64,000 bases of DNA from Anthonomus grandis grandis (lineage: Eukaryota; Arthropoda; Insecta; Coleoptera; Curculionidae): contig NC_065563.1 of NCBI RefSeq assembly GCF_022605725.1, forward strand, positions 9,450,518-9,514,517, read 5' to 3'. This document shows positions 55,001 through 61,030 of this stretch, piece after piece. How positions within the stretch are numbered: the stretch's first letter is position 1; each line of letters starts with the position of its first letter. Under the pieces are notes generated by a model. The model made no database searches. It had not been told where the DNA came from and saw nothing but the letters and a program-made list of their open reading frames with translations. The position numbers and the translations under genes are program-made.

Positions 55001-57588
55001 TTATGACACACCTTGTATAAAAACGTTAAGTTGAAAAAAAAATGCGCAGCTAAAATAAAAACAGACGTGACTGGTCCAAGAGATTTAAATAAACATACCC
55101 CTAAATTCTAAGGATATTTTTTCCAATCTACACACCACCTGTTACACAAATCGTAAGCCCATTAGTATAATAATGGGGAAACAAAAAAATAATCAAAACC
55201 TATTCCGTGATTTTAATGACAATTTTTCCAATTATTACTGGAAGCATTTTACATATATCGAGACGTCTCGTCTCGTCTCGTCTCGCCTTGTCTCGAACAT
55301 TTTTATCTCGTCTCGTCTCGTCTCAAAATTCGAGACAAAATACTTTCGAGACGAGATAAAATGGCTTCGAGACGAGACGAGACGAGACGAGACATCTCGT
55401 GTCTCGTGTCTCGCGGCATCCCTAATTGACATGAAAAATAAAAATTATTTTTTCACTTTAACTTTAACTTTATTTTTAATCCTAAAACAACGTTGTAACA
55501 GCCTTATTTCCCTAAAACAATGTTGTAACCGACGTGGATATATACAACGTTGTTTTATTGAAATAAGGAAAATATTCTCGTAAATCCGAATTCTGTATGT
55601 GGTCAAGTCTGCAATGCCTCTCTATGGTTAAGTTCATAAGTGTTATTGATATTAGCCATATATTAAATTCATTTGATTAAGCAATCGGTTATTTTTCGTT
55701 TTTTTCGATTTCCCAACAAAACAATATTTGGCAGTTACAACGTTGTTCCAGCATAGGGTTCAACTATGCCGCACCCTGTAAAATAAGAACCTTTGCTATC
55801 AGACTTTTGTCATTAACTCTTCATGATTAATATATTGCAATTTTTTTTGATTCGGCTATTTTTGAATATTCTTGAAATTCCGTCACTTTTGGACAAAACC
55901 CCGTAAAAGTGCTAATAACTTATTCATCGTTCATTTTATGAAAAAATGTATAGGATACTTTTTAATTTGTCCTTAAAAGAAGCATCCATTGCATAAAAAA
56001 AATCCCAACATTTCTCATATATTTTGAGAAAATTGCTTTTTTGGATTACATTTTTTTCTGGATTTTCTTCCACTGCATGAAAAATAAATATTTTTTTTAA
56101 TGTTAAATAGCACTTATATATAAGACATATTTTTGAAGGACCCATAGATTTTTTGTAAAAAAATTGAATGTCGTTTTTTGGATAATTTCATGTAACTTCA
56201 GTTTTTAGGTAAATTTTTTTTTTAATTTTATTTCTTAGCTTCTAGATACCAGGCTATTTTAATATTTAGCACGAAAAATATGCAAAAAATTGATAAATTT
56301 TCAAAAAAAAAATAAAATTCTGGAACGTAGCTTCTTATGGAAAATCTTTTAAATTTTTTCCAAGATTTCCTTTTTGGGAAAATTTTGCCATACGACTTTT
56401 TTCATTGTCTAGTTATGAATAATAGATGGCAATTTCTTTTTAATTTTCGCCCATTTTTTGATTATTGAAATTTTGTCAGTTTTGGACAAAACCCCATAAA
56501 AGTGCCAATAACTTTTTTATCGTTCGTTTTTTGGAAAAATACATTAAGTGCTATTTAATTTACCCTTAAAAAGAGCATCCATAGCAAGCATAAAAAAATC
56601 GAAATTTTTTATACATTTTGAAAAAATCGCCTTTTTTGGATTAGAGGTTTTTGTAGATTTTCTCCCACTGTACGAGAAATAAAATCATATTTTTTTACCC
56701 ATGAATAGCACTTGTCATTGCAAACATATTTTTCAGAGCCCATATATTTTTTGGAAAAAAATAAAACCTGAATTTTTGAAAAATTTCATGGCTATCATTT
56801 CATTCTTCAATTTTTGGCTAAACAAATGATTCATTTTTTTTTAATTTTCTGCCTTAATTTATAGTTTTCAGTTTATATTAATATTTTTATTAAAATACTT
56901 GCAAAAAATCTGGGGAAATTTCTAAAAAATAAAATTCTGGAACGTAGTTTCTTATGGAAAATCTACTTTTTTACTTTTTCCTGGTTTTCCTATGCAAAAT
57001 GGAACCTTTTGTCATGACACTTTTTTCACTGTCCCTTCACGCTTAATATAGGGTAAAAAAAATATCTGTTTCGGCCACCTTTTGAATACTCAAAATTTTG
57101 ATAGTTTTGGACAGCAACCAAAAAAGTGCCAATAACTTCATCATCGTTCGTTTTTAAGAAAAATGTGTAAAACACTTTTTTATTTGCCTTTAACCGGAGC
57201 ATTTATTTCAAAAATAAAAAAATCAAAATTCCGTATACATTTTGAGAAAATCTTTTATTTCTGATTACACGTTTCTTCGAATTTTCTTCCACTGGATTGT
57301 GAATAATATTAAAATTCCTTCACCCGCAAATAGCTCCCATAATTCCAAACAATTTTCATCTAATCCTGTTTTCTTTTAGACCCATAACAATCCTAAAAAA
57401 AACGTACTATTTTAGGTCAAGAGTACCAAGAGGGCGACAACCTACCACACAGCACCGGCAACTGCTTGGAGTGCGTCTGCGCCCAGGGCGGGAAAATCAC
57501 CTGCTCTCCCCACCAATGCGTTCCAGCAGGAGACGAGATCACTGACTACCACCAGCAGGGGGCGCCACAAGGAAACGACGTATTTTAA
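27907..57588 (+). CDS. Secreted two-VWC-domain protein (gene span; four coding exons seen, 5' part missing)
   Basis: Exons 27907-28064, 46836-46959, 47019-47300 and 57416-57588 join with phases 0, 1 and 1 at the three internal junctions and clean GT-AG borders, giving 244 residues to TAA. VWC1 spans exons 1-2 (CLVAGVEYTHGQQ | IYRADQCEFCLC … FCWWQDC) with eight Cys. The linker is Ser/Thr-rich then acidic (EDDEEEEDTSESD). VWC2 spans exons 3-4 (SCVVMG | QEYQEGDN … CLECVCAQGGKITC) with six Cys. VWC modules bind BMP/TGF-beta ligands or matrix partners in chordin- and kielin-type proteins; the partner here is unknown. Exon 1 enters in phase 1, so at least one 5' exon with the signal peptide lies elsewhere. 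Each VWC is split by a long, TE-filled intron at its Y-x-x-G region. Confidence 0.85.
28065..28366 (+). other. Start of the 18.8-kb VWC-gene intron
   Basis: 300 bp of unique-looking sequence between the exon donor and the Harbinger element. No feature seen beyond the GTAAGC donor. Confidence 0.5.
28560..31010 (+). pseudogene. Harbinger (HARBI1-like, DDE_Tnp_4) transposase, two exons, one internal stop
   Basis: Exon 1 (about 28560-28800) reads VWVHPLLESRYLKEAFF, LFQQLKED and FFNYFRLSV, and ends at AG|GTAAGT. Exon 2 starts at 30148 after CAG and restores RYLSSGCSF. The catalytic blocks are CIGAVDEKHIRI (first Asp), FIYVDVGVYGSECDSSIF (second Asp region) and IGDEAFGL followed by RARRYVECSFGIL. 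A single TAG at 30618-30620 interrupts exon 2 just before IGDEAF. The N-terminal Met is not found upstream, so the start is uncertain. The transposase is otherwise almost full-length. Confidence 0.88.
28893..31164 (-). pseudogene. Harbinger accessory MADF-BESS (Myb/SANT-like) protein, interrupted by LINE
   Basis: Exon 1 (31164-30975) encodes MSKEVEEIDSEILISLVQNK and PEIWDKAAEDYKNRNKK, the start of a MADF domain, and ends TTTG|GTAAGT. Exon 2 starts at 30091 after CAG and restores GQMVITKWNNIRDQWLKW, completing MADF. A basic and polar region follows. After the LINE insertion the C-terminal part (29338-28893) has a BESS-like FNDNHLVDFQMGVLQVYTLL and a Gln/Asn/Ser-rich tail. In PIF/Harbinger elements this second protein binds DNA and carries the transposase to the nucleus and termini. 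A stop at 29871-29873 and the insertion break the gene. Confidence 0.82.
29366..29860 (-). mobile_element. 5'-truncated non-LTR retrotransposon 3' end (RNase H/zinc-knuckle tail)
   Basis: The minus strand encodes HIGGPSACLTKNLPRLKRRE, RLVTGLLTGHWHLRSHLHTI, PECRWCCEEEETVDHVV and GECPAFTRARF, typical of the C-terminus (C-x2-C … H-x4-C) after the RNase H of I/R1/Jockey-group LINEs. The 3' tail is a short CAATT repeat (29366-29386). It is inserted in the MADF gene and split it. This family differs from the CR1-like copies in this window. Confidence 0.8.
31291..33027 (+). other. 1.7 kb of VWC-gene intron without recognised elements
   Basis: AT-rich. The only notable item is the perfect 14-bp palindrome GGCGTCGCGACGCC near 32603. 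Frames such as 32714-32920 have no recognisable content. Confidence 0.4.
33028..35981 (+). mobile_element. CR1/Daphne-like LINE, copy 3 (5'-truncated, intact 3' end)
   Basis: Begins inside the endonuclease (STNNDFSAVTKFDNLLSEKV) and runs through SNSGF/FSDHEAVLTKFS, RT blocks FCDFSKAFDCVNHNILINKL and GVPQGSVLGPILFLLFINDI, then the C-terminal thumb region. The palm motif reads CLFADNTSFSWSN: the second Asp of FADD is Asn here. It ends with AATAAAGC at about 35951 and (TTGA)n at 35963-35981. A long final frame (34964-35584, 206 codons) is still open. Confidence 0.88.
33034..35584 (+). pseudogene. LINE copy 3 ORF2 with mutated palm site
   Basis: Frames shift at about 33190, 33520, 34000 and 34920, and there are stops near 34213 and 34466. 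The stretch 34561-34926 holds FVRVDSMTSSC, the GVPQGSVLGP block and the FADN variant. The stretch 34964-35584 holds DNSLKWDIHIDSLSKKL, AITVYYALFESHLRYALPF and LYTVNDFF before the stop. This shows what copy 1 lost at its 3' end. Confidence 0.85.
35983..37430 (-). mobile_element. R1/Loa-like LINE family B, copy A (ORF1 region only)
   Basis: GC-richer than its surroundings and near-identical in order to 60203-62420 (opposite strand). The minus strand reads EVGFTGEQLLQFVDSVTEA and LRRAILRIPDI, then SLSPWEGVTLTIVDPSTV and KNLRLVVGVDGESAKTI, the gag-like ORF1. Upstream sequence (37430-36540) aligns with 60203-61030 including SPRPSG-like low-complexity wording. It stops at 35983, where the TTGA tail of LINE copy 3 begins, so either copy 3 inserted here or the two were truncated together. 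No EN or RT is present. Confidence 0.75.
37431..39309 (+). other. 1.9 kb of VWC-gene intron, no gene recognised
   Basis: AT-rich with 'ggcatattccacgggatattcc'-type local repeats near 37670-37750 and 'cgttttcgtta' repeats near 38770-38810. Open frames here are short and carry no recognisable domain. Confidence 0.4.
39310..39462. repeat. Hairpin MITE-like element
   Basis: The arms 39310-39340 and 39433-39462 are perfect or near-perfect inverted copies ('atgaaaactctaagtctcag'), enclosing a 92-bp core with 'gtttcgctaatgaagcatcatc'. The core wording recurs near 26680. The tips (GAGAAAAA) do not reveal the superfamily. Confidence 0.75.
39463..40112 (+). other. Intron spacer
   Basis: AT-rich, with scattered 'ttattccaggcacctgag'-type blocks near 39625-39700 that belong to the CCAGGCA repeat family. 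Nothing else. Confidence 0.4.
40113..40277. repeat. 165-bp inverted-repeat (MITE-like) element
   Basis: The left tip ACGCTCATGCATTTGCGCC and the right tip (inverted ACGCTCATGCAATTTGCGCC) differ by one base. Inside, 'gcaagtg/cttgcgcaaattg' wording repeats. It is flanked by AT-rich intron. It resembles a small non-autonomous transposon; no coding capacity. Confidence 0.75.
41138..41268. repeat. Inverted-repeat core 1 (GGACTAAT…ATTAGTCC)
   Basis: 'ccggactaat' and 'attagtccgg' bound a 131-bp GC-richer core with 'gacgccccttatat', 'tctatctcactccgtta' and 'tttctaggcggcgc'. Conserved in the copies at 44959 and 46147. Confidence 0.8.
41660..42610 (+). repeat. Two sets of direct repeats between core 1 and the LINE fragment
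   Basis: Set 1: 41690-41820 and 41875-42015 share 'aataccgttgatttat', 'atttcacagt' and 'aattcccttatttaagtctg'. Set 2: 42130-42360 and 42372-42605 share 'gatagacacgccggcacttg', 'cactcgaaaatggtaatttt', 'gtcaccgtttacgttttta' and 'aagtaatcggtcccaagcta'. The second copy of set 2 adds an inverted 'aaaaacgtaaacggt'. No gene is seen. Confidence 0.75.
42840..44240 (+). mobile_element. Highly degraded LINE fragment (RT remnant)
   Basis: Plus-strand pieces FYDLSRALYCVDHNILLHKL and SFDASHLLSSYLTDLKSV match the RT block 'DLSKAFDCVDHNILL.KL…YL'. Stops and shifts are everywhere else. The end shows AATAAAGAAATAATAAAA at about 44212-44230, a 3' terminus distinct from the TTGAT family. It inserted into the intronic tandem array. 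Confidence 0.65.
44959..45078. repeat. Inverted-repeat core 2
   Basis: Same arms GACCGGACTAAT / ATTAGTCCGGTC and the same inner words ('ggtgacgcc', 'tctatctctctccgttacgcg', 'tttctagacggcgc'). Confidence 0.85.
46147..46266. repeat. Inverted-repeat core 3
   Basis: Same arms and inner words. It lies 1,188 bp after core 2 and about 570 bp upstream of VWC exon 2. Confidence 0.85.
46836..46959 (+). CDS. VWC gene, visible exon 2 (core of VWC1)
   Basis: Acceptor 'gattatttcag', donor TGCA|GTAAGA. In phase 0 it reads IYRADQCEFCLCLDGEMFC, WWQDCPP and CKNQGPFSPC, completing the C-x2-C-x-C core and trailing Cys residues of VWC1. The small intron that follows (46960-47018, 59 nt) contrasts with the 18.8-kb intron before. 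Confidence 0.88.
47019..47300 (+). CDS. VWC gene, visible exon 3 (acidic Ser/Thr linker)
   Basis: Acceptor 'gtcccgtttcag', donor ATGG|GTAAGA. It encodes SVPVAPTTSSSKTSSTSPS, a Glu/Asp stretch, and EGPKSCVVMG, which supplies the first Cys of VWC2. The Ser/Thr-rich linker could be O-glycosylated; that is inference. Confidence 0.82.
48216..49265 (+). CDS. Mariner/Tc1-type transposase, open 349-codon frame, third catalytic block shortened
   Basis: Complete frame from ATG to TAG. N-terminal HTH (RAFTVEVYLRENRSVIAAQR, DUF4817-like), second HTH (RRSARRHAAALRLSDRTMRR), then the DDE core with D151 (FFSDEAHFYLSGSVNKQNF) and D243 (WFQPDGATAHTSRA). The third block reads WPARSPCDFFLWGYL. The family as I know it has RSPDL-x-P-CDFFLW, so the tetrapeptide with the usual third Asp appears deleted in frame. 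D281 lies 37 residues after D243 and may or may not substitute. The tail continues normally to FKTT. Codon frame and GC content are higher than its surroundings, suggesting recent arrival. Confidence 0.88.
   Translation: MWTNAQRAFTVEVYLRENRSVIAAQRAFRIRFQIPRNEGVPDRKSIVLWVKNFRETGSVIKKGDGWPRTPENIETVRRLFLRSPRRSARRHAAALRLSDRTMRRVLHKDPRFHPYKMVLAQELSDRDWNNRRAACEIMLQHLPQGAVFFSDEAHFYLSGSVNKQNFRYWAADNPREIHEKPLHSEKVTVWCAVSEMGIIGPYFFEEENHAITVNSERYVATIHNFFAPAFAGLNVQDAWFQPDGATAHTSRASMQVLREMFPGRFLSLRGDISWPARSPCDFFLWGYLKAEVFKHRPTTIRQLKDAIRLETRRILQEMLARVMRNFRSRLHQCFDNGRRHLPDILFKTT
49325..49600. repeat. 30-bp tandem repeats with a CCAGAACGCGTTCTGG palindrome
   Basis: Four regular 30-bp units (49433-49552) each start CCAGAAYGCGTTYTGG and end 'cttttgaaatta'. 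Looser units precede ('aaaacgcgttctggcc' near 49366, 'cgcgttccggcc' near 49410) and follow. They lie next to the 3' end of the Ginger-like gene and look like subterminal transposase-binding repeats. Confidence 0.7.
49717..51210 (-). pseudogene. Ginger-like integrase-type transposase with zinc finger, 5' truncated
   Basis: From 51210 on the minus strand: LTNEINSRCQVDLIDMQSEP (first Asp), ILQSDNGREFANRIV (second Asp), and KPRHSQSQGSVERSNQDVRD (Glu). This is a complete DDE integrase core. After a frameshift near 50770 it reads GITKSPYEAMFGTPQKIGL, a poly-Gln run, a PHD-like finger (CTICEKEMSDSLRC … CNRC) and IIRVPDVD. A 50-nt intron (about 50068-50019) joins YQLG to TKDGTLQSLYSRNEF, then Cys-rich IQCNCKRYCINRKCACRA. 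The order matches Ginger/KRBA2-type elements. The N-terminal zinc-binding part upstream of the first Asp is missing. Confidence 0.82.
50130..50235. repeat. TCTACATCA minisatellite in the Ginger-like gene
   Basis: 'tctacatca' or close variants occur six times ('agtctacatcagg', 'aagtctacatcaaaa', 'gcctacatcaagg', 'tctacatgtccacatcagg'). They expand the coding region between IIRVPDVDM and the following exon and probably introduced the stop there. Confidence 0.6.
51260..52991 (+). pseudogene. DUF7869-like transposon-associated protein, nearly complete but frameshifted
   Basis: The plus strand reads KMQIDNWKQNARKRCRDSGD, Cys-containing KCSQSFNGC, RPKKLKLTDAEKICEHINSF, then DLSISKMYRLFLEKYPQSKV, LRFGLPRSDTCSYCDKLF, VVLCTDLQQVLF, FSTYNYCVHNMENSIATMML, VWSDRCVGQNNNWK and FLISGHSFLPCDRDFAQIE. 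It ends in TAA at 52989-52991. The spaced D (LCTDLQ), D (WSDRCVGQNN) and D (PCDRDF) look like an RNase H-fold active site. I recall this as the DUF7869 family common in insect repeats; superfamily and mechanism are not known to me. Several indels make it dead. Confidence 0.65.
53077..53226. repeat. Left GAGAC/GTCTC pentamer array of the hAT element
   Basis: Runs of cgagacgagacgag alternate with their inverted form (tctcgtctcgtctcg) over 150 bp, so the single strand could form several hairpins. The apparent RRDETRRD-type frames here are translation of the pentamer. Confidence 0.9.
53775..53975 (+). pseudogene. hAT transposase C-terminal (dimerisation) fragment
   Basis: Reads YVTRHMKKAGLVVTKQRNRL, then NAESARSLLCLNSW and a TGA. 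It matches the hAT C-terminal pattern 'S-x-A-G…-x-K-R-N-R-L-x-x-x-x-x-x-x-L-x-x-L-N'. 'ccctag' just before it could be an intron acceptor. The catalytic domain is absent. Confidence 0.75.
54691..54846. mobile_element. 156-bp MITE inside the hAT element
   Basis: The left arm AAGTCCAGTGCAACGATATA and the inverted right arm match for more than 45 bp, and TA flanks both ends (54689-54690, 54847-54848). It is a small Tc1/mariner-type non-autonomous element with almost no loop-specific content. Confidence 0.88.
55258..55414. repeat. Right GAGAC/GTCTC pentamer array of the hAT element
   Basis: Mirror of the left array (tcgagacgtctcgtctcg … gagacgagacgagac), including the variant hexamer step 'gtgtctcgtgtctcg' next to the tip. 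Confidence 0.9.
55484..55568. repeat. ACAACGTTGT palindromes and hairpin in the mariner 3' region
   Basis: 'acaacgttgt' occurs at about 55488, 55544 and 55738, with the variant 'acaatgttgt' at about 55517. The segments 55502-55527 and 55543-55568 are inverted copies ('ccttatttc…aaaacaa.gttgta'). They lie near the right end of the 7.7-kb element and may be its subterminal sites. Confidence 0.6.
55779..57380 (+). repeat. Intronic tandem repeat array, right part (three ATAACTT units)
   Basis: Units starting near 55905, 56500 and 57125 each contain 'gtgc(c/t)aataactt', 'atcgttcgttttt', 'agcatc', 'ttttgagaaaat', 'gattttcttccactg' and 'aatagc'. The period is close to 600 bp, about half that of the core-containing units. 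The last unit ends shortly before the acceptor of the final VWC exon. Confidence 0.75.
57416..57588 (+). CDS. VWC gene, last exon (core of VWC2 and C-terminus)
   Basis: Acceptor 'tactattttag'. GGT is completed across the junction, then QEYQEGDNLPHSTGNCLEC, VCAQGGKITCSPHQCVP and a short hydrophilic tail ending GNDVF and TAA. No transmembrane segment or GPI-type tail follows, so the product is probably soluble. Confidence 0.88.
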
Positions 57589-59169
57589 AACTAAACAATT
57601 TATTTTATTATAAACAGAACGGGGCTAACGTGCGGCTTTAGAGGGTCCTTAAGACATCCTCATTGAACATCGCATTTCTTAGGCTCGAGTTATAATCCGC
57701 CTTTTGAAAGGAACGTAGGGAGACATGCTATATAGCCCTTAAGATATTTGTCATATTTTGTGAAGTGAAATGTCTGTAATCCCTCTATTTATCCATCGTC
57801 CCCTATTCATTCCTAAAGGATAATTTGCGCTTGGGGGGTTTCAATTCGCGTAGAGGATTTGCCTCAGTTGTCACTTGTCAAAGTGACAGTTCATTTAATC
57901 GGGAATGTACCTAGACGCTCTTAGATTTGCGTCAGTTGTCACTTGTCACGGTGACAAGTGACAGATAATTGGTCCCTAAAGAAAGACTGTACGTTAACCC
58001 TTATATCGTTACATCAAAATGCAAACTAGTAATCTTTAAAAAGTACAATAATTTTTCTTATATACAAATATTAGTTTATACTTAGTCATATCAAGGTAAT
58101 ATCAGCAAAAGAAGCTTTGAAATAACATATAAATTTTGATAATTAACAGTTCATTTTCCTCGTTATTTAGAGAAGAAAAAAACGTTTCGGGAACCATAAA
58201 CTTAAAAAAAAAGTACTGAATATAGTAATTTTTGTATTAGATATTTTATATTAGACCATTTGAACCAAATACATTTAGTATATTATTATATAGTATAAAT
58301 TTAATAGAAATATTCGTTTTTTTTTTACTGGCTTCTTCATATCTAACTAACCTAACTTTTCGTATAAAAAAACCTAGATTAGACCTGTTAAAGATTAGCT
58401 AATTGTAAGTAATATGTTAGTCTAAACGATATTTAATATGACGTTTATTTCGTTGTTTGTTTTATATATATGTTTACATTTTTGTTAAAATATAAAATTC
58501 TTACGAAATGTTAAGTTTTTTATTTTTTTTTACGGATTTTAGAGAACCTGCAGCAGCACCATCAGGAGGATGTATTTAGACGCTCCTAGAGTTCTGTCAC
58601 TTGTCAGTCTTTGAAACGTCACCTGTCACAAGTAACAGTTAATTCCGTATAAATAGAAGCGCAAAGAAGTAATCTCGAATACGAAAGGAAGGCCTACAAA
58701 GCCGATTAGTATCTCCTGAATTATATTTCGGCGCTTTGTTCTCGAGTTCACTAGATTAGAGAACTATGTAGTACGGTTTTTGTAGGCTAGAGGCCACAAG
58801 TTTTTTGAACGAAATTCTTAGCTTGTTTTTGTAAATTCAACCTTTAATTGTTTTGTTTCCCTACAATTGGCACAACTGAAATTTGTCAGAGTGACCAACA
58901 TCGAAAGGACAATCACGCAAAATGGCGTCCAATGGTCATCGACTTTTTATTGAATTATCAGTTCAGGTATAAGTATTTATTAAGTGCGTGGTCTATATAT
59001 GTTTGTATTTTGTGATAGTGTCTTTCCGCTGATCTATCTACATTTTGTTAGTTGTCAACTTCATTAGGTTTTTTGTGCGTGAACAGGTCACACGTTTTTC
59101 GTCCTTTCCCTCAATTTATTTTTCTTATATATACTAATTCCTTTCTTTTTAGAATGTTTTCAGTTTAAT
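57589..59169 (+). other. VWC gene 3' region and retroelement leader
   Basis: Downstream of the stop are AT-rich 3' UTR-like sequences and, from about 57860, repeats of GTCACTTGTCA. From about 58560 to 58870 there is a TATAAATAG (58648) and a run ending 'gtttccctacaattggcac', which could be the leader or LTR of the DIRS/LTR-type relic beginning at 59170. I cannot fix its borders. No poly(A) signal of the VWC gene is singled out. Confidence 0.4.
57860..58640. repeat. GTCACTTGTCA repeats with a 27-bp perfect palindrome
   Basis: TGTCACTTGTCAC-G-GTGACAAGTGACA (about 57937-57963) is a perfect hairpin. Related, less perfect copies lie at about 57868-57890 and 58590-58640, each beside 'tagacgctc(t/c)tag'. 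The repeated block is about 75 bp long and occurs twice, about 680 bp apart. Confidence 0.65.
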
Positions 59170-60202
59170 ATGGGTAAGAATTCTAGACGTAGGCACACTG
59201 GGTTAAGGTCAAGGTAGATATGGATCTGGATCAGATGATCGAAGCCTGAGAGATTTTGATAAAACGCCTGAAACGCACAATTGAAAGTGCACTCAGTCAA
59301 AGTGCAAAAAGTAATAAGTTACGTAGCACTGTAGGCTCGCCTCACTCTGATTGGGATCTAGAGTTCTCTATGTGATACGGTACGCAGTACGAGAGACTCG
59401 AAGCCAGAGAGGCAAAGAGATCGAAAATATTGACTCCCTTAACCCTATTCTTAACGTACTTAACGTTAAGAATACTCCTATTTTTAGCAAAAATATTAAA
59501 GACATGCTGCTTTAAATGCCCCAATTGACAGTTTTTTATTTGGTACAGATTTTTCTGAGCAATGCAAAAATACTAAAGCAATAGAAAAATCTCGTTGTAA
59601 AGAACTTAAGGTTTCTATTACCTGTGAAGCCATTAAAACCTATTTTTTTTTAAAACACAGGTTCCCTGCTCCTAGCAGTTCTTTAAACAGGAGGAGGCCT
59701 TCTCACCAATTGAGGGAAGGGAGACAAAAGAGCTCCAAATTTGCTCTAAAGAATGGAGAATATCACCAACAGAGATGCAGACAAAATTAGATAAGAAGGT
59801 AACTATGATTGCTGGTACTAGAGAATGGAGGAAAATAATTGACAATAGTACAGTATTGTGCTCCAAGGCTTAAAAATTCCTTTTGTTTCAAAACCCATTC
59901 AAAGCAACAGGGATCCTCTTAGATTAGATCCCCTAAGATCCTCGTAAATTTATCTGGTGAAGACAAGTTAGACTCTCTCTTACAGGAGATGTCCAATAAT
60001 ACGCGGTAATAGAGAGATGCCAATCTACAAGAGCTCAATTTATCTCGCTATTCTTCATAACCACCAAAAGTGACGGTTGTTCCAAAAGATTTATTTTAAA
60101 TCTTAAACAGTTTAATAATTTTATAAAATACATAATCAACACATTACATTGGAGGATTTCAGAACTGTCACAAAATTTATACAAAATGGCGATTATATGG
60201 CA
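59170..60202 (+). pseudogene. DIRS-like retroelement relic (gag and start of RT)
   Basis: ATG 59170 opens MGKNSRRRHTGLRSR with an Arg/Ser-rich start, then broken gag-like pieces (EQCKNTKAIEKSRCKELKVS, HRFPAPSSSLNRRRPSHQL). The RT entry follows in shifting frames: LNLKQFNNFIKY then MEDFRTVTKFIQNGDYMASV, the 'NLK.LN…F.MED…GD.MAS.DL' block. RT is cut at VDL (60202) by the LINE family B insertion. The DIRS assignment rests on this RT wording from memory and is moderate. Confidence 0.55.
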
Positions 60203-61030
60203 TCAGTGGATCTAGACTGGACGTCGATAAACTCCCCGGCAATAACACTTGGAATTGTTGGACTAGAGTCATACCTTTCTTCCGCTATTCTTTGGTGTGC
60301 CTCTGCTTTCTCTTCTTTCTGCTTACTATCAGCCGCCCTCGGCCTGCTGTTCTTTTTTCTTAGTGTTCGTCTTTTCCTGCGTGTCTTCTTGGATATATAG
60401 CCGTGGGGCAAAACACGATCGGTGACGTTCCCTCTGGACTACCGGGCGACCTTCCAGAGTATCCAGCCTTACCCAGATAAACGGCTCTGCCTGGGTGGAC
60501 CGCTATTTCCGATATACTCGTGGGACCAACATGGACCATCAAACAGAAGAAACAAAAAAACTCTCCCTCCCCTCCGTTCCCCCTCCACTATGGCGGGCTC
60601 TGAAACATTAGAGCTCACCTTTCCTTCAACTCCTGTTGCGGGCCCTTCCTCTGATGGGTCCACACATTCCCGAGGGCTCTGCCTTAGTAAGGAAACGCAG
60701 TAATCCCCGACGTCAACATCGACGATCTAGCTGGAGCTCTCAACAGGGCACAGCTGAAAAGAAAGAACCTCTGCGGTTCGGAGAAAAAAAGGAGAAGGAA
60801 GGCTAGGGCTGCAGAAGAGGCCAAGGGCTCCCTGGGCTTGGCTTCCGCGACGGCCTTGGCACCTACTCCCTCAGAGGTTTGCAAGCCTGGGGCTTCCACT
60901 AAGGAGGGACAAGGCACCAAAAGGCTCAGGACACCTAGATCTACGCCTACCGAGCGCGCTGGCGGGGCTAAGAGCGGTCTAAGAGCGGCTATAGGCGGAC
61001 CGCTGAGTCCCGGCCTAGTCAGCTATGCGC

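Larger units (their letters stand above)
53067..55424 (+). mobile_element. hAT transposon with GAGAC-array subterminal regions
   Basis: The tips TAGGGTTGCC (53067) and inverted TAGGGATGCC (55424) are flanked by the perfect 8-bp duplication ATTGACAT (53059-53066, 55425-55432), diagnostic of hAT. Inside each tip is a long GAGAC/GTCTC array. Only the C-terminal piece of the transposase remains, so it is a deletion derivative. It inserted just downstream of the DUF7869-like gene. Confidence 0.92.
48073..55778 (+). mobile_element. Mariner-type element expanded to 7.7 kb by nested insertions
   Basis: The tips CAGGGTGCGGCATAACTG (48073) and, inverted, CAGGGTGCGGCATAGTTG (55778) match at 16 of 18 positions. 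TA flanks each (48071-48072, 55779-55780). Joining the flanks gives 'tttcttatgTAaaataagaacc', which matches the uninterrupted sister repeat near 56985 ('tttcctatgcaaaatggaacc'), so the empty site is visible. The transposase lies at the left. Ginger-like, DUF7869-like and hAT sequences fill the 3' part. Confidence 0.88.
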
